NCBI GenBank assembly: GCA_947625385.1
Contig: CANQOB010000004.1
Span: forward strand, 1 to 64,000
DNA from: an uncultured Clostridia bacterium
GTDB lineage: Bacteria > Bacillota > Clostridia > Christensenellales > Borkfalkiaceae
Direction of reading: 5' to 3'
Length of the DNA stretch: 64,000 nt
Position numbers and translations under genes: made by a program. Position 1 is the stretch's first letter; the number at the start of each line of letters is the position of its first letter. Shown piece after piece: positions 53,312 through 60,430 of the stretch. Under the pieces are notes generated by a model. The model ran no database searches, had not been told where the DNA came from, and was given only the letters and a program-made list of their open reading frames with translations.

Positions 53312-54985
53312 TTGAAACATCGAATCAAGATTTTTTTCAAATATTTCTTTTTGGCGGCGCTGATCGCGGAGGTCGTTTTTTTGATCGCCGAATCTTTGAT
53401 GCCGGGCAAAAAATCCTCCGAGCAGAGCTCCGCCGTCGGCGGCGTGGTGGACGACATCATCACGGACATCGGAGGAGACGACGAGCCCGAGGACGTGCTG
53501 CCCGAGGAGATCTCTATCAAGGGCGGCGATCTTGTTCTCAATATCGGGAAGAAAAAGACGCTTGCGCTTGCCGTCGTCCCCGAAAATGCCTCCGCAAGCC
53601 ATCTCAAAACGGTTTGGTCGAGCGACAACGAGACGGTCGCCGAGATTCGCGACGGCGTCGTCTTTGCGCGCGCCATCGGGAGCGCGAACATCACCGTCTC
53701 GCTCGAAGAGAACAGCGCGATCTCGGACACCGTGTGCATCACCGTCCGCGAGATCTTTGCCGAGAGCCTATCCCTTAAATTCGCAAACGGCACGACGGAG
53801 ACGACCGTTGCGGTCGGTTCTGCGGTGACGCTGCAACCCGTCCTGTCCCCTTCGGCGGCGACGGCGGGGACGATCACCTACCAAAGCGAGGACGCAAACA
53901 TCGCAACGGTGAGCGCGGGCGGTGCGGTCAAGGGCATCTCCGTCGGCACGACCACGGTCACGGCAAACTATCGCTCCTATACGGAAAAGAACGGGAAAGC
54001 CGTCACGCTCACCTCCGACCCCGTCACCGTCAATGTCGTGAAAAAAGAGACCGTTTTCCCCACTGCGCTCACGGTGGAACCCGTCTCGGGCGTGGAATTC
54101 GATGCGGGGAGCCCCTATCTCTATACGGATGACAGCGCTTCGTTCAAGGCGGTCCTGTCTCCTGCCGAAACCACGGAGAAAGACGTTCTGTGGTCGAGTT
54201 CGGACGAAAAAGTGCTCACAGTCGACGCAAAGGGCAAGGTAACGCCCGTCGGAAAAGGCAAGGCGTCGGTCACGGCGACCGCCGCGGCATCCCCGGACGG
54301 TCCCTCCTTTTCCTATGCGCTCGAAGTGCGCAACCGTTCGCTCGGCGTCACGCTCTATGCCGGCAACGACGTTCTGGAACCGGACGGCACGGGGGAAATT
54401 TCCCTCACCGCGACGGCGGGAAAACACTTCCCGTTCTCCGTGAGCGCTCTTCCGGGCGAGGTCTACATCAAATACGCCTCGGACGACGCCCGAATCGCGG
54501 AGATCGACGACGGCATGCTCCTGCCCTACCGCGCCGCATCCGTCAAACTGTACGTGACCGTCGCGGACAATGCGGAATTTTCCGACCGCGACGGCAACCT
54601 TGCGGAGACGTTCACCCTATCGCTCACCGTCCGCCGCGTTCCGTTCAGCGAGACGGTGCAAGGCTGGGCGCTCATCATCCGGAAGCTCTTCGGGCACTTC
54701 GGCGCCTTCCTTCTTTTGGGACTCCTTGCGGGCGCGGTCGGTATCTTCTTCGAGAGAAAAGATACAAAATGGCGGCTCATCACCCTCGTATTGCTCCTCG
54801 TGTGCGGATTTGCCTTCGCGGGACTTACGGAGATTCTCCAAATGAGCATCTTTACGGCAGGTCGCGGACCCTCCTTCCGCGATGTGCTCATCGATTTTTG
54901 CGGGTATGCGCCCGCCGTGCTCTTGGTCTACGGCGGCTACCTCGTCATTTCGGCGATCGTTCGGCATGTCCGACGAAAAACATGA
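53312..54985 (+). CDS. VanZ-like membrane protein with extracellular Ig-like (Big_2) repeats
   Basis: The 557-residue protein has one N-terminal membrane helix (about 8-27), an acidic linker, and three or four bacterial Ig-like group 2 repeats: LALAVVPENASASHLKTVWSS, then TVSAGGAVKGISVGTTTVTA, then SSDEKVLTVDAKGKVTPVGKGKASVTA. The C-terminal 100 residues form VanZ-like helices with GLTEILQMSIF and GPSFRDVLIDFCGYAPAVLL (E-Q and R-D-N-like motif). VanZ alone gives teicoplanin resistance by an unknown mechanism. The Big_2 ectodomain between the first helix and VanZ is unusual. The start is TTG 53312 with GAGG upstream. Confidence 0.82.
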   Translation: MKHRIKIFFKYFFLAALIAEVVFLIAESLMPGKKSSEQSSAVGGVVDDIITDIGGDDEPEDVLPEEISIKGGDLVLNIGKKKTLALAVVPENASASHLKTVWSSDNETVAEIRDGVVFARAIGSANITVSLEENSAISDTVCITVREIFAESLSLKFANGTTETTVAVGSAVTLQPVLSPSAATAGTITYQSEDANIATVSAGGAVKGISVGTTTVTANYRSYTEKNGKAVTLTSDPVTVNVVKKETVFPTALTVEPVSGVEFDAGSPYLYTDDSASFKAVLSPAETTEKDVLWSSSDEKVLTVDAKGKVTPVGKGKASVTATAAASPDGPSFSYALEVRNRSLGVTLYAGNDVLEPDGTGEISLTATAGKHFPFSVSALPGEVYIKYASDDARIAEIDDGMLLPYRAASVKLYVTVADNAEFSDRDGNLAETFTLSLTVRRVPFSETVQGWALIIRKLFGHFGAFLLLGLLAGAVGIFFERKDTKWRLITLVLLLVCGFAFAGLTEILQMSIFTAGRGPSFRDVLIDFCGYAPAVLLVYGGYLVISAIVRHVRRKT

Positions 54986-54988
54986 GAG

Positions 54989-55022
54989 AAACGCCCCGGG
55001 CAAGTTGCCCGAGGCGTTTTTT
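54989..55022. terminator. Terminator between VanZ-like gene and DtxR-like gene
   Basis: CGCCCCGGGCA and TGCCCGAGGCG pair with two small mismatches and are followed by TTTTTT. The A-run on the other side allows function in both directions. Confidence 0.85.
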
Positions 55023-55386
55023 AATGGTTTTTGGAGAACTCCTTCAAGATCTCGAAGAGCTCGGGGGAGATGACATGCTCGATGCGGCAGGCATTCTCTT
55101 CGGCGAGCTCCGCGTCCGCTCCGAGGCGCATGAGCAGTTTTGTGATGACGCGGTGCCGCTCATAGATATCGGATGCCTTTTTAAGCCCCGATTCCGTCAG
55201 AATGATCTCGTCGCTATCGTTGACAACGATATACCCGCGTGCGGCGAGCAGCCCCATCGCGCGCGAAACGCTCGACTTTGCATAGCCGAGTTCGCTCGCC
55301 ACGTCGATCGCATGTACGCTCGGATGCTCCTTTTGCAGGAGCAAGATCGTTTCGAGATACATTTCTTCGGATTCGTGCGTTCTCAT
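55021..55386 (-). CDS. DtxR/MntR-family metal-dependent regulator
   Basis: The 121-residue protein has a winged helix (ESEEMYLETILLLQKEHPSVHAIDVASELGYAKSSVSRAMGLL) and a dimerisation/metal domain with ERHRVITKLLMRLG and EENACRIEHVISPE, which supplies the His, Glu and Cys ligands typical of MntR/IdeR. The SH3-like third domain is absent, as in MntR. It is transcribed after the CopZ-like gene, 32 bases downstream, and probably senses manganese or iron; the metal cannot be fixed from sequence. Confidence 0.9.
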   Translation of the reverse strand: MRTHESEEMYLETILLLQKEHPSVHAIDVASELGYAKSSVSRAMGLLAARGYIVVNDSDEIILTESGLKKASDIYERHRVITKLLMRLGADAELAEENACRIEHVISPELFEILKEFSKNH

Positions 55387-55418
55387 GAGTTCCCCCTTTC
55401 ATGGACGCCTTCGGACGG

Positions 55419-55670
55419 TTATTTTCGCCCGAACAGCCCGCGTTTGACATAGGGCGTTGCGGTCGCCTCCGTCACGGTGTAGCCCATCTCCTGTATCGCA
55501 TTCTTTACGGCATCGGTGCAATCGGTCTCCGAGAGAAATCTCGTCTCGCCTTTCGCCGCGCTGGAAGCCACTTTTTTCGCGTCGGGCGCCGCCTTGCGGA
55601 CGGCGTCGTTGACATGCGCTTCGCACATCCCGCAATGCATCCCCTCTACTTTCATTATAATTTCATACAT
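55419..55670 (-). CDS. CopZ-like heavy-metal-binding protein
   Basis: The 83-residue protein is a single HMA domain with metal site GMHCGMCEAHV (Cys13 and Cys16) and a second-half CTDAVKNAIQEMGYTVTEA. Such proteins carry copper or related soft metals to P-type ATPases. No transporter is nearby; the only partner is the DtxR-like regulator gene downstream. A basic C-terminal extension (VKRGLFGRK) goes beyond the usual fold. The transcript leader contains a GTTCGC-AAGA-GCGAAC hairpin. Confidence 0.88.
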   Translation of the reverse strand: MYEIIMKVEGMHCGMCEAHVNDAVRKAAPDAKKVASSAAKGETRFLSETDCTDAVKNAIQEMGYTVTEATATPYVKRGLFGRK

Positions 55671-55707
55671 TTTGAAACCTCTCGGTTCGCTCTTGCGAAC
55701 TTCTTAT

Positions 55708-55736
55708 ATTATAGCGTGTTTTTTCGGGAAAGTCAA
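55708..55736 (-). promoter_or_regulatory. Promoter of the CopZ-like/DtxR-like pair
   Basis: TTGACT (55731-55736) and TATAAT (55708-55713) on the minus strand with 17 bases between them. Confidence 0.75.
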
Positions 55737-55965
55737 GAGCATTTTTGAAAAAAAGTGTGGAAAACCGTTTTCAAGCGCGTGCCGCGGTTTTTTGAAGAAA
55801 GCAAATATACGAAGATTTTGCATAAAGTTATCAACATTTTGCCGTCTCAAAGGAGAAAAACCGAGCGGAATCGACAGAAAAATCAGGAATACGAACAAAA
55901 AATCGGTTTGAGAATTCCACAACGGGAATTTTTTTGTGGAAATCTCTTTTTCTCCGCGAAATTCA
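55737..55965. other. AT-rich intergenic region with DnaA-box-like sites
   Basis: About 230 bases without a credible gene; the 90-residue ORF at 55755 runs into tRNA-Arg and has no ribosome site. It contains four near-matches to TTATCCACA or its complement: TGTGGAAAA (55756), TTATCAACA (55828), TTCCACAAC (55915), TTGTGGAAA (55934). The last two also form an 8-bp inverted repeat. No dnaA or dnaN gene is present, so this is only a composition-level observation. Confidence 0.35.
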
Positions 55966-55994
55966 TTGACAAACGCTTGCGAAAGTACTATAAT
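55966..55994 (+). promoter_or_regulatory. Consensus promoter of tRNA-Arg
   Basis: TTGACA (55966-55971), 17 bases, TATAAT (55989-55994), both perfect. The tRNA begins 24 bases further on. Confidence 0.9.
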
Positions 55995-56017
55995 GATACA
56001 GCGATCAAGGCAGATAT

Positions 56018-56094
<77 letters not shown>

Positions 56095-56097
56095 AAG

Positions 56098-56139
56098 TCC
56101 GAACCTTTTACTTATCACGAGGTTCGGATTTATTTTTTA
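56098..56139 (+). terminator. Terminator after tRNA-Arg
   Basis: TCCGAACC (56098-56105) with GGTTCGGA (56121-56128), then TTTATTTTTTA. Stem and tail are almost identical to the tRNA-Leu terminator at 345-394. Confidence 0.88.
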
Positions 56140-56154
56140 CTTTAAGGAATAGAG

Positions 56155-56199
56155 AACGCCCGCCGACGGAGCGAATGCTCCGTCGGCGGGCGGCGTTTT
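56155..56199. terminator. 16-bp perfect stem, likely terminator of the lipoprotein gene
   Basis: CGCCCGCCGACGGAGC (56157-56172) and its exact complement (56177-56192) surround GAAT. T-rich tracts are short on both sides. On the minus strand it lies 90 bases after the lipoprotein stop codon; that 90-base 3' region also folds (TCGAAG with CTTCGA) and holds no gene I recognise. Confidence 0.65.
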
Positions 56200-56287
56200 A
56201 TGGGCTTCCAATTCGATTTTGCCCTCTGAAATCGTTACCTGCCCTGTTTGGGGTCGAAGGAGAAGTCCCCTCTTCGAGCCCTTTTCT

Positions 56288-56842
56288 CTACTCCTCTTTC
56301 GCGCGCAGGATGACTTTGAGCGTCAACCCGCCTTGCACCGTATTGATGACGGTAAAATTTGTCCCATCAAATGTGCATGTGATCGCGGGGGCGTCCGCGG
56401 GAACCTGTTGTGTAACGCCGTTCATGGTGACCGAAACGCTCGTAATCGTGACGGTGTCCCCGTTTACGGTATAGGTCGCGACTTGCTCGATCTTCATTTC
56501 GCCGTCGTCGGCTTTCAAGAGCGCCGTTCCGTCGGCATGGAATGTATATTCAAGACCGCGGTTGTGCCCTCGGTACTCTTCGAGAAGCGTTGCATCCATG
56601 CCCTCGCACTGCACGTCGTAGAATACAAACGTCTTTCCGGCAAGACTCGTTTCCTCGCCGCTTCCCTGTTCGGTTCCGCTGCCTTCGATTCCACTGCCCT
56701 GCTCATTCCCGGAGCCGCCCTGCTCGGTCTGCGACCCGTCCGAAGGGGTTTCCGGCGTTTTTTCGCCGCATGCGCCGAGACCGAAGCAGAGGCAAAGTGC
56801 CACGGCAAGCGCAAACATCGCCGCCAAAAATTTGTGTTTCAT
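56288..56842 (-). CDS. Small lipoprotein of unknown function
   Basis: The 184-residue protein has a lipoprotein signal peptide with lipobox GLGAC (Cys25), a Ser/Gly/Gln/Glu-rich linker with GSGxEQGSG-type repeats (about 35-65), and a C-terminal domain of roughly 115 residues that starts GKTFVFYDVQCEGMD and ends with beta strands (TYTVNGDTVTIT, CTFDGTNFTVIN). The end pattern recalls lipocalin-like single-domain lipoproteins of gut bacteria, with no known ligand. ATG 56842 has AAGGAG upstream. Only 29 bases separate it from the terminator of the structured leader RNA, so expression seems to need read-through. Confidence 0.85.
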   Translation of the reverse strand: MKHKFLAAMFALAVALCLCFGLGACGEKTPETPSDGSQTEQGGSGNEQGSGIEGSGTEQGSGEETSLAGKTFVFYDVQCEGMDATLLEEYRGHNRGLEYTFHADGTALLKADDGEMKIEQVATYTVNGDTVTITSVSVTMNGVTQQVPADAPAITCTFDGTNFTVINTVQGGLTLKVILRAKEE

Positions 56843-56871
56843 CGTTATCTCCTTGTAAACTATTTGCGGGC

Positions 56872-57037
56872 AAAAAATAAGGGCATCCGACAAGGGATGC
56901 CCACATAATGTATCCCTGTCGTTTGCCTAATAACTTAATTTCCTTCCTTTGTTGGATGAGAAATCAGGATACAACTATGCTATAGTAGTATCCAACAAAG
57001 GCAGAGGAATATAATTCTCCAAATTAAGTTATTAGGC
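56872..57037 (-). ncRNA. Structured leader RNA with terminator/antiterminator (orphan riboswitch or attenuator candidate)
   Basis: On the minus strand the RNA starts at about 57037, seven bases after a TATAAT. It opens with GCCTAATAACTTAATTT (57037-57021), which pairs perfectly over 17 bp with 56941-56925. Inside lie a purine-rich bubble, a 12-bp stem CCTTTGTTGGAT (57001-56990) with 56957-56946, and a GGATAC/GTATCC hairpin. After the rod comes CGACAGGGAT (56921-56912), which can pair with ATCCCTTGTCG (56898-56888; 10 bp, one bulge). That pairing destroys the terminator GGGCATCC/GGATGCCC (56902-56881) plus TTATTTTTT. This is the layout of a transcriptional riboswitch or attenuator. It matches no class I can recall. 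Confidence 0.68.
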
Positions 57038-57043
57038 TCTTTC

Positions 57044-57072
57044 ATTATAGCATGCAAAAGCAAGATTGGCAA
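57044..57072 (-). promoter_or_regulatory. Promoter of the structured leader and lipoprotein gene
   Basis: TTGCCA (57067-57072), 17 bases, TATAAT (57044-57049) on the minus strand. The predicted +1 is the first base of the leader's closing stem. Confidence 0.8.
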
Positions 57073-57114
57073 GCAAATTTCGGAATGATTGTATTTTTTG
57101 TCGTCCGACTACAC

Positions 57115-57152
57115 AAAAACGGCTTGAAAACAACGTTTTCAAGCCGTTTTAC
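57115..57152. terminator. Terminator of the GH3 operon
   Basis: AAAACGGCTTGAAAAC and its complement form a near-perfect palindrome with T-runs on both sides. On the minus strand it lies about 37 bases after the GH3 stop codon and ahead of the leader RNA promoter. The 346-base gap 56843-57188 is thus accounted for by the leader RNA, its promoter and this terminator. Confidence 0.85.
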
Positions 57153-57188
57153 TGTCGATCGTTGAACGGTATCGCCGAAGAAGGAGCC

Positions 57189-60100
57189 TTACTCCTCTTT
57201 CTTGGCTTTCGGGAAGAACATGAACAGCACGCATGCGCCGATTCCGAGGATGAGGACCACGTCCGCGACCGCCCACAGTGCGGGCACGACGGGAGAAAAC
57301 GGAGTCTTGCTGACGCCCGCGCCGAGCGCGACGTTGTAGGAGTCGTCGCCGTTCTTCTGATAATCCTTTGCCGCCATGTAGGTGTCCACATAGGTGTAGA
57401 GAATCCCCTTGACGGACTGACGGGAGGCATATTTGAGCGCATTGTCGGAGTCGATGGCAAGGCTCTGGTCGCCCGTAGGATTCGAGCCGAACAGCCACAG
57501 GTCGTTGCCCGCCTTGACTCCCTTGTCGAAATACTTCATATAGTCATCGTTCATGTGCCAGTCCGTGATCACAGAGCCGTGGAAGCCCCATTCGCCGCGG
57601 AGAACGTCGGTAAGGAGCGCATGGTTGTAGCCGCACCACACGGCGCCGAGCTTATTGAAGGCGCTCATCATGGCGTTTGCGCCGCCCTCCTTGACGCAGA
57701 TCTCGAACGGTTTGAGGTAGACCTCGCGCAGAGCTTGTTCGGGAATCCATTCGTACCAATCCTTTGCGTTTTCGCCGTTGTCGCTGAGCACGAAGTGCTT
57801 GACGTAACAATACAGGTTGAGCTGCTTTGCGCCGCGGACGGTCTCCGCACCGAGCTCGCCGGAGAGGACGGGGTCCTCGCTGTAATACTCGTAATTCCGG
57901 GTATTGTAGACGGAGCGGTGCAGATTGACGCCGGGAGCGTACCAGCCGTAGGCATTCGTGGCATTGCCGATCATGCCCTGTGCGCGACCGAGATTATAGG
58001 TGAGCCGCGTGTTCCAGCAGCACCCCGTCAACGTCTCCGCGGGGAACACCGCCCAGGAGGGGTCGGGATTGCCGGGAGAGATGACTGCCGAATTGAATCC
58101 CGCAGGTCCGTCCGTATTCATCTGGAAGGGCTTGCCGATGCTCTCGATGTTCATCGTGCGGAACCCGCCCTTGATGATGAGATTTGCGACATCGGTACGG
58201 GTCATCTGGTTGAGGAATTCGTTCCACGCGTCCTCATTGTCCCAGTCACAGAGCTCCTCGAAGAGTTCCTCGTTGACTTCGAGCTTGCGGGCGTTCGCCG
58301 CGCCCGTCAAATCGTCGTTGTTCGGTCTGGAACCGTCGGAAGCGACAACGGTGAGATAGCTCCCTGCATCGTTGCCGAAATCGATCCCGGCAGTATCCGC
58401 GCCCGCATCTCCCTCATAGGTGTACCCTGCCGCGCTCAGCGCCGACTGCGTGAGATTGTACGTCTCGACGGTGCGGGGGAAGTTCTCGAATTTGTTCTCG
58501 CGCGAGAGATAGGAGACGCCGCCCGCGATTCCGGTCGAGCCGTCGACGGGCATGTTCGCATAGGCAGTCGTCTCGGAATTGGTCGTAAAGCGGTTTTCGA
58601 CCTTCGCCCCCGTCGCGGGGTCGCTGTCGAATTTGATTCCGTCACAGTAGGGAAGCAGCGGCTCACAGTCATCGAGCGCTTCGTGCGCGTTCGCCATGAG
58701 TTTGATCTCGTAGTCGCCCTCGTCGAGCTCATAGCCCATATGGTTGTTCTGATTCTTGTCGTCCGCATCGTAGGACGCCATGTCGTATGCCGTGAAAGAG
58801 AGAACGACGTCCTGTTGGTCGAGCGAGACCCCTTCCCCGTTCACGGAGCCCGCCTTTTCGAGCTGGGCGGTCTTGCCGAACGCAAGAAGGTTGATGCTCG
58901 CCTTTTCGATCTGCCCCGAATAGTAGGGCGCCGAGTAATAGAGCTGGACGACCTCTGCGCCGCGGCGGTCGCCCGTATTGGCGACGTGTACGGTCACATA
59001 GTATTCCGTGTCGGGTTCGAGCAGATCGAGCCCGTCCGTCGGGACCTTCTCCTTTTCGCCCTTCTCGTTGACTTGATAATACCCGACTTCGGTGATCTCA
59101 TGCGAGAAGGTCGTATAGCTCAATCCGTAGCCGAACGGGAATTGAACGACGTCCTCATACGTCTTGCCGACGGAAGAGAAATACCCATCGGCGTCGGCGG
59201 TCTCATACCACTTGTAGCCGAAGTAGATACCTTCCTGATACACGATTCCGGCGTTCCCGGGATAGCCGTGCTGCGCGCCGTGCGAAAGTGCGTTCGCATA
59301 CACGGGATTTTCGGTCTGCCAGTCATAGGCATAGGTATCGGAGAGCCTGCCCGAGGGGCTGACCTCCACGAACTCGTAATCCCCCGTCCCCTCTCCGTTC
59401 TCATCGAGGATCTCGACGGGTTTTTCGCCGTAGAGCACCCACGGCACAGCCCGCGCGCCCGACTGCCCGGGAATCCCGATGTAGAGACATGCACGGATGT
59501 TTTTGTACGTTTCGAGGAAGCCGAGTTCGAGCGGGTTGGTCGTGTTGAGAAGGACGACGACGTCGAAACCGCCCTGTTCGAGTTTCTCGAAGATCGCCTT
59601 CTCCTCGGCGGTGAGTTCGAGGAATGTTCCGTCCCGATAGACGCTCATCTTGGTTTCGACGAGCTCGCCCCCGCCGCCGTTTTCGCAGCCCCAGCGGGAG
59701 AGCACGACGACCGCGGTGTTCGAGAAGCTCTTCGCTTCATTCATGAGGTCTGTCCCGTACCAATCCGCGCCGGGATTTTTGAGACTGTCCTCCGCATTCG
59801 CCCCTGTGGAGCCGTCTGCGCCGCGATAGTCGGCGTCTTTGACATCTCCGAGCGTCGTCGTGAATTCGTCGTACTTCGCCGCAAGCGCGGTGTTGTAGAG
59901 CGGTTCGTCATACTCGTAGATCTTTCTGTATTCCTCAAACGCTTCGAGCAGCGTCAAGTGCATGGGATTGCTCTCCTCGATGGGCGAGCCGCCGCTGCCG
60001 CCGCCGACGAGAAGGAAGCCGTTGTCGGACGAACCCCATCCGAAAAAGTTGACCTTGCTCCCCTTTTCGAGGGGCAGGAACCCGTCATCGTTTTTGAGAA

Positions 60101-60335
60101 GGACGAAACTTTCCTCCGCGATCTCCCCGATGAGGTCGTCCGCGGAATTGAGCGCATTCTCCGATTCGACCGTTCCCCCGCCGCTGCCGAGTCCTCCGAA
60201 GTAGGCGTGAAGAATGGATTGATAGGTGTAGAGAACGACATTCGCGGCGATCAAAGCGGCGCAAAGCACCGCCGCGACGGCGAAAAGTACGATTCTCTTC
60301 TTTCCCTTTTTCCCGGAAAAAAACGGAATTGCCAT
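57189..60335 (-). CDS. Membrane-anchored GH3 beta-glucosidase, domain-swapped order
   Basis: The 1,048-residue protein has a membrane helix at each end (about 15-37 and 1020-1043). In between, the GH3 domains are in permuted order: the C-terminal alpha/beta-sandwich domain first (SFVLLKNDDGFLPLEKGSKVNFFGWGS near 75), then a fibronectin-III-like domain (FGYGLSYTTFS near 405, VANTGDRRGAEVVQLYY), then the TIM-barrel domain with FQMNTDGPAGFNS and the nucleophile aspartate in GSVITDWHMND near 925. Permuted GH3 enzymes are known from Ruminococcus-like bacteria. It probably releases glucose from beta-glucan oligomers at the outer face of the membrane. Confidence 0.9.
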   Translation of the reverse strand: MAIPFFSGKKGKKRIVLFAVAAVLCAALIAANVVLYTYQSILHAYFGGLGSGGGTVESENALNSADDLIGEIAEESFVLLKNDDGFLPLEKGSKVNFFGWGSSDNGFLLVGGGSGGSPIEESNPMHLTLLEAFEEYRKIYEYDEPLYNTALAAKYDEFTTTLGDVKDADYRGADGSTGANAEDSLKNPGADWYGTDLMNEAKSFSNTAVVVLSRWGCENGGGGELVETKMSVYRDGTFLELTAEEKAIFEKLEQGGFDVVVLLNTTNPLELGFLETYKNIRACLYIGIPGQSGARAVPWVLYGEKPVEILDENGEGTGDYEFVEVSPSGRLSDTYAYDWQTENPVYANALSHGAQHGYPGNAGIVYQEGIYFGYKWYETADADGYFSSVGKTYEDVVQFPFGYGLSYTTFSHEITEVGYYQVNEKGEKEKVPTDGLDLLEPDTEYYVTVHVANTGDRRGAEVVQLYYSAPYYSGQIEKASINLLAFGKTAQLEKAGSVNGEGVSLDQQDVVLSFTAYDMASYDADDKNQNNHMGYELDEGDYEIKLMANAHEALDDCEPLLPYCDGIKFDSDPATGAKVENRFTTNSETTAYANMPVDGSTGIAGGVSYLSRENKFENFPRTVETYNLTQSALSAAGYTYEGDAGADTAGIDFGNDAGSYLTVVASDGSRPNNDDLTGAANARKLEVNEELFEELCDWDNEDAWNEFLNQMTRTDVANLIIKGGFRTMNIESIGKPFQMNTDGPAGFNSAVISPGNPDPSWAVFPAETLTGCCWNTRLTYNLGRAQGMIGNATNAYGWYAPGVNLHRSVYNTRNYEYYSEDPVLSGELGAETVRGAKQLNLYCYVKHFVLSDNGENAKDWYEWIPEQALREVYLKPFEICVKEGGANAMMSAFNKLGAVWCGYNHALLTDVLRGEWGFHGSVITDWHMNDDYMKYFDKGVKAGNDLWLFGSNPTGDQSLAIDSDNALKYASRQSVKGILYTYVDTYMAAKDYQKNGDDSYNVALGAGVSKTPFSPVVPALWAVADVVLILGIGACVLFMFFPKAKKEE

Positions 60336-60363
60336 GAATTTTCTCCTTTTCGAAATTGCTTCC

Positions 60364-60412
60364 CGCGGTCGTACTCTCCCCCCTGCTTACAGGGGGGAGA
60401 GGTGTTACCGCG
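60364..60412. other. Long stem-loop between the binding lipoprotein and GH3 genes
   Basis: CTCTCCCCCCTG (60374-60385) pairs perfectly with CAGGGGGGAGAG (60390-60401) over a four-base loop. An outer CGCGGT/ACCGCG stem (60364-60369, 60407-60412) extends it. No T-run follows in either direction, so it is more likely an mRNA processing or stability element, or a dispersed repeat, than a terminator. Confidence 0.6.
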
Positions 60413-60430
60413 TCATGGGTCGTTTTCGGC

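Noticed and set aside
56872-57037. 6S RNA or a MITE as explanation for the structured leader
   Set aside because: The rod is about 113 nt, much shorter than 6S RNA, and lacks its arm lengths. A transposable element would not explain the promoter ending exactly at the stem, the antiterminator and the terminator in front of a gene, and I see no convincing target-site duplication.
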